A DNA stretch of 64,000 nucleotides, from the NCBI RefSeq assembly GCF_041679265.1, contig NZ_JBGFSM010000005.1, positions 62,001 through 126,000 of the forward strand, given 5' to 3'. How positions within the stretch are numbered: position 1 is the stretch's first letter; every line of letters starts with the position of its first letter. The position numbers and the translations under genes were made by a program. The notes under the pieces were generated by a model, which saw only the letters and a program-made list of their open reading frames with translations, did no database searches and had not been told where the DNA came from. Below are positions 52,884 to 61,270 of this stretch, one piece after another. This stretch comes from Autumnicola sp041679265. Lineage in GTDB: Bacteria > Bacteroidota > Bacteroidia > Flavobacteriales > Flavobacteriaceae.

Positions 52884-52928
52884 TGACAATATGACTAAAA
52901 TACTTGAATTAAAACTGACACAATGACA
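52884..52928 (-). promoter_or_regulatory. hsp20 upstream control region, candidate heat-shock motif
   Basis: On the minus strand TGTCATTGTGTCA (52928-52916) is followed 20 nt later by GTCATATTGTCA (52895-52884). TGTCAGTTTTAATTCAAG (52920-52903) matches the clpB region (20064-20080) except for one inserted base and one mismatch. A TATTTTAG sequence 18 nt after TTG could be the -7 box. Pair spacing (20 versus 21 nt) is similar to clpB. Confidence 0.5.
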
Positions 52929-53015
52929 TTTAAATACTCCTTATAGTGTCTTTTGTTCCAGAAATTTCCCGGAACTGTTGCATATTTGCCTACATTTAGG
53001 AAATCATAAAACTAT

Positions 53016-54305
53016 ATGAAGCAATTCTACTACAGAACCAAATCCTTTTTTAACACTATTGAAAGTAAGATCGCCTTCTATCCTACGCTGCTTACGTTTT
53101 GCGGGGTGCTTTTTGCAATTATCATGATGCTTATGGAGAACAGGGGTATTTCCAGGTATTTGGTGGATCACGCGCCCATTCTTGTAGTAAATAATGGTGA
53201 TACAGCCAAAACCATTCTTAGTTCATTTATTTCGGGGCTCATTTCTGTAGTGGTATTTAGCTTTTCAATGGTAATGTTATTGCTTAGCCAGGCTTCCAAT
53301 AATTATAGTCCACGGCTCCTCCCAGGTTTGATTTCAGATAAAAAGCACCAGCTGATTCTTGGAATCTATCTATTCACTATTCTATACTGTATCTTTATAT
53401 TATTTACTATTCAGCCCACAGGGAATAAGTACCAGGTGCCGGGATTTTCTGTGCTGCTAGGAATTATTTTTACGGTGATTTCCATTTACGCTTTTATTTA
53501 CTTTATTCATCATATCTCCCAGAGCATTCAAATTAGCAATATCCTTCAAGGTATATTTAAAACGGCCGAAGTTTCCCTTAAAGAACTTGTTGATGACGAG
53601 GAAAAGGTAGTAGAGAACTTTGAAACTTCCGAAAAATGGCATGAGTATCATACCGAAACCAGTGGTTATCTTCAGAATGTATCTTTTACCAATCTGGTAA
53701 ATATTTGTGAAAAGGAAGACACTTTATTACATATTCTACCTGTTAAAGGAATTTTTGTGCTAAAGGGAATTCCCATTTTTAAATCTAAAAAAAGATTAGA
53801 TGAGAAAACTGTGAAAATTATCCTTTCCAATTTTAATTTTTCCCGGGAAGAACTAGTATCAGATAACTATACTCTCGCTTTCAAACAAATTACTGAAATT
53901 ATTGTTAAAGCCATGTCTCCAGGAATTAATGACCCGGGAACGGCAATTAACGGGATAGATTATCTTACAGAATTGCTCTCCCTAAGAATGCAAAAAAAGG
54001 ATAGCAGCGTAATTAGAAGAGATAAAAAACTCTACATTAAGATGAGTGTGGTTACTTTTGAAGAACTGCTGTATAATATTATGGCCTCTATCCGCACCTA
54101 TTGCAAACATGATATTATCCTTGTGCAAAAATTACTCCTTATGTTCCATTATTTGCTGAAGCAGGAGCCTAAAGATGATAATTATACGCGTACAATTAAA
54201 AAAGAAGCCACTAATTTACTTAAAGATGCAAAAGAGGCTATTGCTAATGAAGGAGATGTGGAAAAAGCCAATAATATGGCTGAAAAGCTGAATTTATTTC
54301 TATAA
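53016..54305 (+). CDS. DUF2254 membrane protein
   Basis: A 429-residue protein of the DUF2254 family. Four membrane helices occupy the first 165 residues (FYPTLLTFCGVLFAIIMML, FISGLISVVVFSFSMVMLLLSQAS, LILGIYLFTILYCIFILF, FSVLLGIIFTVISIYAFIYFI). SMVMLLLSQASNNYSPRLLPGLISDKKHQ is the family signature, and IIVKAMSPGINDPGTAINGIDYL is the conserved cytosolic motif. The C-terminal half is soluble and helical. The function is unknown. Confidence 0.88.
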   Translation: MKQFYYRTKSFFNTIESKIAFYPTLLTFCGVLFAIIMMLMENRGISRYLVDHAPILVVNNGDTAKTILSSFISGLISVVVFSFSMVMLLLSQASNNYSPRLLPGLISDKKHQLILGIYLFTILYCIFILFTIQPTGNKYQVPGFSVLLGIIFTVISIYAFIYFIHHISQSIQISNILQGIFKTAEVSLKELVDDEEKVVENFETSEKWHEYHTETSGYLQNVSFTNLVNICEKEDTLLHILPVKGIFVLKGIPIFKSKKRLDEKTVKIILSNFNFSREELVSDNYTLAFKQITEIIVKAMSPGINDPGTAINGIDYLTELLSLRMQKKDSSVIRRDKKLYIKMSVVTFEELLYNIMASIRTYCKHDIILVQKLLLMFHYLLKQEPKDDNYTRTIKKEATNLLKDAKEAIANEGDVEKANNMAEKLNLFL

Positions 54306-54321
54306 TTCTTCCTGTATCAAT

Positions 54322-54329
54322 TACCTTTG
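54322..54329 (+). promoter_or_regulatory. Putative -7 box of the DUF1456 gene
   Basis: TACCTTTG matches TANNTTTG, 5 bp before the ATG at 54335, suggesting a leaderless start. No -33 seen. Confidence 0.3.
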
Positions 54330-54334
54330 TAGCT

Positions 54335-54571
54335 ATGGCATTAACAAATAACGATATTTTTAAAAAATTAAGGGTAGCTCATAAATTACGTGATGAGGAT
54401 ATTGTAAACATTTGCGCGCTCGTTGATTTTAAAGTCACAAAAAGTGAACTTGGCGCAATTTTCAGAAATGAAAATCATCCCAAATATGTAGAATGTGGAG
54501 ACCAGTTTCTGCGGAATTTTCTAAACGGACTTATTATTCACCTTCGTGGGCCAATGCCTGAAAAGAAATGA
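54335..54571 (+). CDS. DUF1456 (YehS-like) protein, single-domain
   Basis: A 78-residue protein with one DUF1456 unit: TNNDIFKKLRVAHKLRDEDIVNICALVDFKVTKSELGAIFRNENHPKY, then CGDQFLRNFLNGLIIHLRGPMP. E. coli YehS has two such units, so this is a half-length, single-domain form. The ending PMPEKK looks natural. The stop codon TGA overlaps the first base of the 7-bp tandem array that follows. The function is unknown. Confidence 0.85.
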   Translation: MALTNNDIFKKLRVAHKLRDEDIVNICALVDFKVTKSELGAIFRNENHPKYVECGDQFLRNFLNGLIIHLRGPMPEKK

Positions 54572-54644
54572 GACTGTAGACTGTAGACTGTAGACTGTAG
54601 ACTGTAGACTGTAGACTGTAGACTGTAGACTGTAGACTGTAGAC
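54571..54644. repeat. Perfect heptad tandem array AGACTGT, 10.6 copies
   Basis: Seventy-four bases of uninterrupted AGACTGT repeats, ten full copies plus AGAC. The array starts at the last base of the DUF1456 stop codon and ends 8 bp before a strong terminator. Perfect repeats of this length should vary in copy number between close strains. Confidence 0.96.
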
Positions 54645-54652
54645 AAAATTAA

Positions 54653-54689
54653 AAAAAGGGAGTTGAACCACACGCTCAACTCCCTTTTT
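54653..54689. terminator. Strong bidirectional terminator after the repeat array
   Basis: AAAAAGGGAGTTGA (54653-54666), 9-nt loop, TCAACTCCCTTTTT (54676-54689): a perfect 14-bp stem between the DUF1456 gene and convergent ettA. Confidence 0.93.
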
Positions 54690-54707
54690 ACTTTTTCCTG
54701 ATAAAAT

Positions 54708-56399
54708 TTATCTTACCAGTTTCTTGTATTTAATACGCTTCGGCATTACGTCACCGCCAAGCCGTTTTTTCTTATTTTCTTCATAATCTGAGAATCCGCC
54801 TTCAAAGAAGTACACCTGGGAATCGCCTTCAAAAGCGAGAATATGAGTACATACTCTGTCCAGGAACCAGCGGTCGTGAGAAATAACCACCGCACAGCCG
54901 GCAAAATTCTCCAAACCTTCTTCCAGGGCACGCAGGGTGTTTACGTCAAGGTCGTTGGAAGGCTCATCCAGAAGCAGTACGTTACCTTCTTCTTTTAAAG
55001 TCATGGCCAGGTGCAGCCTGTTGCGCTCCCCTCCTGAAAGCATGTTTACTTTTTTATTTTGCTCACTTCCGCTAAAGTTAAACCTGCTCATATATGCGCG
55101 GGAATTCACCTGGCGTCCGCCCATCATTACCAGTTCCTGTTCATCGCTAAAGTTTTGCCAGATGGTTTTTTCAGGATCAATATCAGAATGGCTCTGATCT
55201 ACATAGGCAATCTTGGCGGTCTCTCCTACTTCAAAATTCCCTTTGTCCGGCTGCTCTTCACCCATAATCATCTTAAAAATAGTAGTCTTACCGGCACCGT
55301 TAGGGCCAATAACACCAACAATTCCTGCTTGTGGAAGTTTAAAATTAAGATCTTCATAAAGCAGTTTATCACCAAAGGCCTTGCTTACCCCCTTGGCCTC
55401 GATCACATTTGTTCCCAGACGAGGGCCATTTGGAATGTAAATTTCAAGCTTTTCATCCACCTGTTTCTGATCCTGGCTCAGCAGCTTATCATAATTATTT
55501 AGACGCGCTTTTTGCTTCGCCTGTCTACCTTTTGGGTTCATCCTGGCCCATTCCAACTCTCTTTCCAGCGTTTTCTGGCGCTTACTTGCCTGTTTCTGTT
55601 CCTGGGCCAGTCGTTTAGATTTTTGATCGAGCCAGGAAGAATAATTCCCTTTCCATGGAATTCCTTCTCCCCTGTCCAGTTCCAGGATCCAGCCCGCAAC
55701 ATTATCAAGGAAGTAACGGTCGTGCGTAACCGCGATCACCGTTCCTTTATATTGCGCCAAATGATGTTCCAGCCAGTGTACCGATTCGGCATCAAGGTGG
55801 TTGGTTGGCTCATCCAGAAGTAAAATATCAGGCTCCTGTAACAGCAAACGGCAAAGGGCAACCCGACGTCTTTCCCCTCCGGAAAGCACTCCTATTTTCT
55901 TATCGGCATCGGGAGTACGCAAAGCGTCCATTGCAATTTCCAGTTTGGTATCCAGTTCCCAGGCATTGGTGGCGTCAATTTTATCCTGAAGTTCTGCCTG
56001 CTTGTCCATAAGCTTCTGCATTTTATCTGCATCTTCATAAACTTCCGGCAGCCCAAACATGTCATTAATCTTATTGTATTCGTCCAGAACCGCAACAGTT
56101 TCTCCAACACCTTCTTTTACCACTTCAAGAACTGTTTTTTCGTCGTCCAGTTTTGGCTCCTGTTCCAGGTACCCTATGCTGTAACCTGGAGAGAAAACCA
56201 CATCTCCCTGATAATTGCTGTCTTCCCCGGCAATAATCCTTAGTAAGGTTGATTTTCCTGAACCATTTAATCCAAGGATCCCTATTTTGGCCCCATAGAA
56301 AAAGCTCAGGTAGATATTCTTTATAACCGGCGTATTCGCATTTTTATAAGTTTTGGTGACTCCGGACATGGAGAAAATCACCTTTTTATCATCTGCCAT
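54708..56399 (-). CDS. ettA: Energy-dependent translational throttle protein EttA
   Basis: A 563-residue ABC-F protein with two nucleotide-binding domains on one chain, acting at the ribosomal E site. The first domain has GLNGSGKST and LSGGERRRVALCRLLL; the second has GPNGAGKTT and LSGGERNRLHLAMTL. Between them lie the P-site tRNA-interaction motif region and a coiled linker (RLAQEQKQASKRQKTLERELEWARMNPKGRQAKQKARL) that matches EttA. No membrane segment is present. The C-terminus ends GGDVMPKRIKYKKLVR. Confidence 0.94.
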   Translation of the reverse strand: MADDKKVIFSMSGVTKTYKNANTPVIKNIYLSFFYGAKIGILGLNGSGKSTLLRIIAGEDSNYQGDVVFSPGYSIGYLEQEPKLDDEKTVLEVVKEGVGETVAVLDEYNKINDMFGLPEVYEDADKMQKLMDKQAELQDKIDATNAWELDTKLEIAMDALRTPDADKKIGVLSGGERRRVALCRLLLQEPDILLLDEPTNHLDAESVHWLEHHLAQYKGTVIAVTHDRYFLDNVAGWILELDRGEGIPWKGNYSSWLDQKSKRLAQEQKQASKRQKTLERELEWARMNPKGRQAKQKARLNNYDKLLSQDQKQVDEKLEIYIPNGPRLGTNVIEAKGVSKAFGDKLLYEDLNFKLPQAGIVGVIGPNGAGKTTIFKMIMGEEQPDKGNFEVGETAKIAYVDQSHSDIDPEKTIWQNFSDEQELVMMGGRQVNSRAYMSRFNFSGSEQNKKVNMLSGGERNRLHLAMTLKEEGNVLLLDEPSNDLDVNTLRALEEGLENFAGCAVVISHDRWFLDRVCTHILAFEGDSQVYFFEGGFSDYEENKKKRLGGDVMPKRIKYKKLVR

Positions 56400-56510
56400 A
56401 TTTTTAAAATTTTCTGCTGTTAGTTTTCCCTAAAGAGTATTTTTCACCTTCTCCGGGTGATTGCAAATATCTTAAATTTAAGCCAGATAATATTATTGAG
56501 TAAGGAAATA

Positions 56511-56990
56511 TCAGCTTTTGTGTAAGCCTAATAATCTAAGAATAACCAATAGCTGCCCGGTGTGATAGGAAGTGTGTTCAATTACCAGCATGATTTCCCT
56601 CAGCAGGCTATGGTTTTCGCCATTTTTTACTGGTTCCATCAGTTTATTTTTGGGATTAAGGATAAAATCCTCAAAATCCTTACGGCATTCAAAGTAATCG
56701 GCTTTCAGGTCTTCCCAGTCTTCTTCAGATTCGGGAGCAGGATTTTCAGGCCAGTAATCATCTGGCCAGTTTCCACTTTTATACTCTTCCGCAGTGCAAT
56801 ATTCAATGATATCTTTTTGAGCATAATGGATATGGTAAAACAGCTCGTAAAAGGAATAGGGTAAGGATTGCGGTCGCTTCCCTATTTCTTCAAAAGGAAT
56901 TTCATCCAGGAATTTACCCAGGGACAAATATGCCTCTCCTCCCTGAAGATGCTTAATTAATTGTTTTTTTACCTCTTTTTCTGAAGCCAT
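56511..56990 (-). CDS. DinB family protein
   Basis: A 159-residue four-helix bundle of the DinB/YfiT type, proteins that bind a divalent metal with three His. Here the His residues are in LFYHIHYAQKDI and EHTSYHTGQLLVILRLLG. The segment NWPDDYWPENPAPESEEDWEDL is a typical loop. Some members are bacillithiol or mycothiol S-transferases; in an organism with YtxJ that role is conceivable but not shown. Its start is 1 bp from the stop of the small membrane protein gene, so both are likely in one transcript. Confidence 0.87.
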   Translation of the reverse strand: MASEKEVKKQLIKHLQGGEAYLSLGKFLDEIPFEEIGKRPQSLPYSFYELFYHIHYAQKDIIEYCTAEEYKSGNWPDDYWPENPAPESEEDWEDLKADYFECRKDFEDFILNPKNKLMEPVKNGENHSLLREIMLVIEHTSYHTGQLLVILRLLGLHKS

Positions 56991-56991
56991 A

Positions 56992-57171
56992 TTAAACTCT
57001 GCCTTTTAGTGCGTTAAAAGCCCATGAAATTGCGAAAAATCCTATTCCTACTACTGAAAATCCTATAGCATAATCCAGGTATTTTAATACTCCCAGTAAA
57101 ATAACTGCTGCCCCTATGATGAACAGCACGAATGAAGCCCAACCGAAAATGGTATTTTTGTTCATTCCCAT
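56992..57171 (-). CDS. Small two-helix membrane protein, 59 aa
   Basis: A 59-residue reading frame on the minus strand. It begins MGMNKNTIFGWASFVL, has two hydrophobic segments (about residues 9-29, WASFVLFIIGAAVILLGVL, and 34-52, AIGFSVVGIGFFAISWAF), and ends ALKGRV. It lies 1 bp upstream of the DinB gene in the same direction. I recall small flavobacterial membrane proteins of similar size and start, but cannot confirm the family. The alternative start at 57165 removes two residues. The function is unknown. Confidence 0.72.
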   Translation of the reverse strand: MGMNKNTIFGWASFVLFIIGAAVILLGVLKYLDYAIGFSVVGIGFFAISWAFNALKGRV

Positions 57172-57297
57172 AGCATTTCAATTTAGAACAATGTGCAGCT
57201 ATTTAAATTCTGCATTTCAATTTTACAATAGACTTGATTTTGTATTTTAGCTAAAAACCAATTTAAGGGAGTTTTTCCTGAATGTGTCTTAAAAATA

Positions 57298-57315
57298 TAC
57301 CAATATTTTTTGGTA
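57298..57315. promoter_or_regulatory. Palindrome TACCAA-N6-TTGGTA upstream of the carboxyltransferase
   Basis: TACCAA (57298-57303) and TTGGTA (57310-57315) form a 6-bp dyad around an AT-rich centre, 34 bp before the ATG at 57350. The size suits a helix-turn-helix dimer operator. No regulator gene is nearby. Confidence 0.3.
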
Positions 57316-57349
57316 ACATTTCAAAAAGGCTAAAAAAGATAAGAAAACG

Positions 57350-58978
57350 ATGAGTATCAACTTCAATAAGAATGAAGACCATAATAAACTTCTGGTTGCT
57401 GACCTGAACCATAAATTAAAAACAGTTAAGAAGGGTGGCGGGGAGAAAAGAATTGAAAAACACCATGGAAAAGGCAAAATGACTGCCCGCGAAAGAATTG
57501 ATTTTCTATTGGATGAAGGCAGGGAGAGTATTGAAATTGGAGCGTTTGCAGGAGAAGGAATGTACAAGGAACACGGCGGCTGCCCAAGTGGCGGGGTTAT
57601 TGTGAAAATTGGCTACGTCTCCGGCAAACAATGCATCGTTGTTGCTAATGATGCCACGGTTAAGGCAGGCGCATGGTTTCCTATTACCGGGAAGAAGAAT
57701 TTGAGGGCCCAGGAAATTGCCATAGAAAACCGGTTGCCCATTATTTACCTGGTGGATAGTGCGGGAGTTTTTCTTCCTATGCAGGATGAGATTTTTCCCG
57801 ATAAAGAGCATTTTGGAAGGATATTTAGAAATAACGCGGTAATGAGCAGCATGGGAATTACCCAGATTGCTGCTGTTATGGGCAGTTGTGTAGCCGGCGG
57901 CGCGTATTTGCCCATTATGAGTGATGAAGCCCTTATTGTTGAAAAAACAGGCAGCATTTTTCTCGCAGGAAGTTACCTGGTAAAAGCAGCGATTGGCGAA
58001 ACCATAGATAACGAAACTCTTGGTGGGGCAACCACTCATACTGAAATTAGTGGCGTTACAGATTATAAAGCTAAAAATGACGCTGATGCCCTGGAAAAAA
58101 TTCAGAATATTATGGATAAGATCGGCGAGTTTGAAAAAGCCGGTTTTAACCGAAAAAAAGCGGCTAAACCCAAAGAAGATGAAAATGAAATCTTCGGAAT
58201 TTTGCCTAAAAAGAGAAGCGACCAGTATGACGCTATGGAAATTATCAAGCGCCTGGTGGACAATTCTGAATTTGAAGAATATAAAGCAGGGTATGGACAA
58301 ACCATTATTACCGGTTATGCCCGTATTGATGGCTGGGCCGTAGGAATAGTGGCCAATCAACGTAAAATTGTAAAGACCAAAAAAGGCGAGATGCAGTTTG
58401 GCGGCGTGATCTATTCAGACTCTGCAGATAAGGCAACCCGTTTTATTGCAAATTGCAACCAGAAGAAAATTCCGCTGGTTTTTCTCCAGGACGTGACCGG
58501 ATTTATGGTGGGAAGCAAAAGCGAGCACGGCGGGATTATTAAAGATGGTGCCAAAATGGTGAATGCGGTAAGCAATTCTGTAGTTCCAAAATTCACCGTT
58601 ATTATTGGCAATTCCTACGGCGCTGGAAATTATGCCATGTGCGGTAAAGCTTACGACCCTCGCCTTATTTTCGCCTGGCCTAGCGCAGAACTTGCTGTTA
58701 TGGGCGGCACCCAGGCGGCAAAGGTACTGGCCCAAATAGAAACCGCCGCAATGGCTAAAAAGGGAGAAAAAGTAGATGAAGAAAAAGAAAAGGAAGTTTT
58801 TGAAAAACTGAAGGCAAAATATGATGAGCAAACTTCGGCTTATTACGCCGCTGCCCGGCTGTGGACAGACGCGGTTATAAATCCGCTGGAAACCCGTAAA
58901 TGGATTTCAATGGGAATAGAAGCCGCCAACCATGCTCCAATTGAGAAAGATTTTAACATGGGGGTAATTCAAACTTAA
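57350..58978 (+). CDS. Acyl-CoA carboxylase carboxyltransferase (beta) subunit
   Basis: A 542-residue carboxyltransferase of the propionyl-CoA/methylcrotonyl-CoA carboxylase beta family. The N-terminal half has KGGGEKRIEKHHGKGKMTARERIDFLLD, AGAWFPITGKKNLRAQEIA and VMGSCVAGGAYLPIMSDEA (oxyanion Gly-Gly). The C-terminal half has TGYARIDGWAVGIVANQR, FLQDVTGFMVG and IIGNSYGAGNYAMCGKAYDPRLIFAWPSAELAVMGG. The wording around VDSAGVFLPMQDEIFPDKEHFGRIF leans to the methylcrotonyl type. No biotin-carboxylase alpha subunit is adjacent, so its partner must be elsewhere. Confidence 0.93.
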   Translation: MSINFNKNEDHNKLLVADLNHKLKTVKKGGGEKRIEKHHGKGKMTARERIDFLLDEGRESIEIGAFAGEGMYKEHGGCPSGGVIVKIGYVSGKQCIVVANDATVKAGAWFPITGKKNLRAQEIAIENRLPIIYLVDSAGVFLPMQDEIFPDKEHFGRIFRNNAVMSSMGITQIAAVMGSCVAGGAYLPIMSDEALIVEKTGSIFLAGSYLVKAAIGETIDNETLGGATTHTEISGVTDYKAKNDADALEKIQNIMDKIGEFEKAGFNRKKAAKPKEDENEIFGILPKKRSDQYDAMEIIKRLVDNSEFEEYKAGYGQTIITGYARIDGWAVGIVANQRKIVKTKKGEMQFGGVIYSDSADKATRFIANCNQKKIPLVFLQDVTGFMVGSKSEHGGIIKDGAKMVNAVSNSVVPKFTVIIGNSYGAGNYAMCGKAYDPRLIFAWPSAELAVMGGTQAAKVLAQIETAAMAKKGEKVDEEKEKEVFEKLKAKYDEQTSAYYAAARLWTDAVINPLETRKWISMGIEAANHAPIEKDFNMGVIQT

Positions 58979-59045
58979 TTTCAGGAAATAATCATCAAAT
59001 TAATATCTTTATTCTTTAAAAGTACCGACTTTAATACTGTTTAAA

Positions 59046-59258
59046 ATGAGAGAAATAACACTTAAAATTCCGGATAAAAAGCTAAGTTTTTTCTTGGAAC
59101 TAGTGGAGCAGTTAGGCTTTGAAATTTCCAGGGACAGCATAGCTCCTTCCGAAGAGCACAAATCTATAGTGAGAAAAAGAATGGCACAATCCGGCCAGAA
59201 TCCAGAGCGCCTTTTGAATTGGGAGAACGAGCAGGATAATTTCAGATTTAATGAATGA
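59046..59258 (+). CDS. Antitoxin of a ParE/RelE-type module
   Basis: A 70-residue protein whose N-terminus (MREITLKIPDKKLSFFLELVEQLGFEI) is typical of small antitoxins encoded before RelE/ParE-like toxins in Bacteroidota. A flexible, charged second half (KSIVRKRMAQSGQNPERLLNWENEQDNF) would wrap the toxin. It overlaps the toxin gene by 8 bp. Identification rests mainly on position. Confidence 0.8.
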   Translation: MREITLKIPDKKLSFFLELVEQLGFEISRDSIAPSEEHKSIVRKRMAQSGQNPERLLNWENEQDNFRFNE

Positions 59259-59553
59259 ATTCCTCATCAAACTAGAACCTGAGGTTACAAATGATATTCA
59301 GGAAGGAATTAACTGGTACAATAAGCAACAACAAGGGCTGGGACCTCTATTTTATGTAGAAGTAAGAACTGCTTTTAATAGCTTAAAAATTAATCCATAT
59401 TATCAAATTCGGTATGACAAGGTACGTTGCCTTCCAATAAAAAAATTCCCTTATATGATCCATTTCACCATTTCTGAAAAAGAAAATTTAATTATTATCC
59501 GTGGAGTTTTCAACACTTCAGATTCTCCAGAGAAATGGAAAAGAAATAAGTAA
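59251..59553 (+). CDS. ParE/RelE-type toxin
   Basis: A 100-residue protein of the RelE/ParE superfamily. Marks are VTNDIQEGINWYNKQQQGLGPLFYVEVRTAFNSLKINPYYQIRYDKVRCLPIKKFPYMIHFTISEKE with the helix-hairpin and four-strand sheet pattern, ending IIIRGVFNTSDSPEKW. It starts inside the antitoxin gene (ATGAATGA junction). Whether it inhibits translation or gyrase cannot be told. The frame continues upstream of the next peptidase gene only as a shadow. Confidence 0.87.
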   Translation: MNEFLIKLEPEVTNDIQEGINWYNKQQQGLGPLFYVEVRTAFNSLKINPYYQIRYDKVRCLPIKKFPYMIHFTISEKENLIIIRGVFNTSDSPEKWKRNK

Positions 59554-59599
59554 TTTATTATGCCCGGGCACAGTAATCATTTTAACAAAATTTAAAAAT

Positions 59600-61231
59600 A
59601 TGAGAGTTGTTTTTTTTCTCAGTCTACTATTTTTCAGCCTTAATACTTTTTCCCAGGTACTAAGCGATAAAGAAGGAAAATATACAGAAGCGGATACGTT
59701 AAGAGGCTCGCTGAGGCCGGAAAGAAATTATGATGCTTTAAAATATCATCTTCAGCTAAGAGTGGTGCCTGATGAAAAATTTATTTCAGGTTCCAATACC
59801 ATTACCTTCAGAACTGAAGAAAAGTTGCCGGTAATGCAGGTAGACCTTTTTGAAAATATGAAAGTAGATTCTATTGTTCATAAGGGCACAAAGCTGAAGT
59901 ATAACCGGAAATACAACGCGGTTTTCATCAATTTTGACAAGCCCCTGAGGAAAGGAAAAAAAGATTCTATCCGGTTTTATTATTCCGGTAACCCGGTGGT
60001 AGCCAAACGCCCGCCATGGGATGGCGGCTTTATATGGACCCAGGATGAAAAAGGAAACCCATGGGTTTCTGTGGCGGTACAGGGAACCGGTGCCAGTTTG
60101 TGGTACCCCAATAAGGATCACCAAAGTGACGAGCCGGAAGAAGTATTGAGTGAAATTGAAGTTCCCACCGGCCTTACCAATGTCTCCAACGGCAGGTTAT
60201 TAGGCAGCAAAGATTTAAAAGACGGTTATACGCGCTGGAAATGGAAGGTTTCCAACTCAATTAACAATTATGATGTTATTCTGAATGTTGGAAAATATGC
60301 CCATTTTCATGACACCTTTAAAGATCTGGACCTGGATTACTATGTGCTCGAGTACAATCTGGAAAAAGCAAAAAAACAGTTTGAGGAAGTACAGCCGATG
60401 ATGGCCTGTTTTTATGAAAAAATGGGGCCTTACCCTTTTCCTGAAGACGGATACAAACTTGTTGAAACCCCGTATTTGGGAATGGAACACCAAAGTGCAG
60501 TGGCTTATGGCAATAAATATATGAAAGGTTACCTGGGAAATGACCTTTCCGGCACCGGGCTAGGCCTTACCTGGGACTATATTATCATCCATGAATCAGG
60601 TCATGAATGGTACGGCAACAGCATCACTTCAAAAGATATTGCCGATATGTGGATTCATGAAGGTTTTACCACCTATACTGAAGGTATTTATGTGGAATGC
60701 CAGGAGGGCAAGGAAGCCGCTTTAAAATACCTAAAAGGCCTTAGAAGAAATATCGGGAATCAAAGTCCGATAATTGGCGATTACGGAGTGAATTCCGAAG
60801 GTTCAGGAGATATGTATGCCAAAGGAGCCAATCTTTTGAATACCCTTCGCAGTATTTATAAAAATGACGAGCTTTGGTGGAGCACTCTTAGGGCCTATAC
60901 CAAAGAATTCAGGCATCAAACCATTACCACACAACAGGCAGAAGATTTTTTCAATGAACCTGTTGCCACCAATCTTCAGCCGGTATTCGACCAGTATTTA
61001 AGGAATAGTCACCTTCCCGAGCTTCAATTTAAAAAAGAAGGAAATACGATTTCCTACCGCTGGGATGCAGATGTGCAGAATTTTGAAATGCCGGTAGATG
61101 TTTTTATTAAAGGAAAGGAAAAAAGGTTAACGCCCACCGAAAACTGGCAAAAATTCCAGCAGCCTTTAAGCAAAGAAGATATTAAGGTAAATGACCTGGA
61201 ATTTTATATTAATTCTTCTTTTGTAGAATAA
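59600..61231 (+). CDS. Exported M1-family metallopeptidase
   Basis: A 543-residue exported zinc aminopeptidase of family M1. A signal peptide (VVFFLSLLFFSLNTFSQ) is followed by the N-terminal saddle domain. The exopeptidase-type motif is GMEHQSAVAYGN, replacing GAMEN. Zinc ligands are HESGH at 60590-60604 and the downstream Glu in WIHEGFTTYTEG. The C-terminal helical domain is short, giving a compact form common in Bacteroidota. The ATG at 59600 is used; the longer frame from 59501 runs through the toxin gene. Confidence 0.9.
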   Translation: MRVVFFLSLLFFSLNTFSQVLSDKEGKYTEADTLRGSLRPERNYDALKYHLQLRVVPDEKFISGSNTITFRTEEKLPVMQVDLFENMKVDSIVHKGTKLKYNRKYNAVFINFDKPLRKGKKDSIRFYYSGNPVVAKRPPWDGGFIWTQDEKGNPWVSVAVQGTGASLWYPNKDHQSDEPEEVLSEIEVPTGLTNVSNGRLLGSKDLKDGYTRWKWKVSNSINNYDVILNVGKYAHFHDTFKDLDLDYYVLEYNLEKAKKQFEEVQPMMACFYEKMGPYPFPEDGYKLVETPYLGMEHQSAVAYGNKYMKGYLGNDLSGTGLGLTWDYIIIHESGHEWYGNSITSKDIADMWIHEGFTTYTEGIYVECQEGKEAALKYLKGLRRNIGNQSPIIGDYGVNSEGSGDMYAKGANLLNTLRSIYKNDELWWSTLRAYTKEFRHQTITTQQAEDFFNEPVATNLQPVFDQYLRNSHLPELQFKKEGNTISYRWDADVQNFEMPVDVFIKGKEKRLTPTENWQKFQQPLSKEDIKVNDLEFYINSSFVE

Positions 61232-61270
61232 GTTTAGAGTTACAAAGAATAAGCAGATTTGGAAATCAAT

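Noticed and set aside
54571..54644. CRISPR array
   Set aside because: Units are 7 bp with no spacers and no cas genes; it is a simple tandem repeat.
57506..58360. 284-aa open frame antisense to the carboxyltransferase gene
   Set aside because: Shadow of a strongly conserved enzyme; no recognisable domain.
59501..59599. Longer start for the M1 peptidase
   Set aside because: The extra codons lie within the toxin gene and would displace the signal peptide from the N-terminus.
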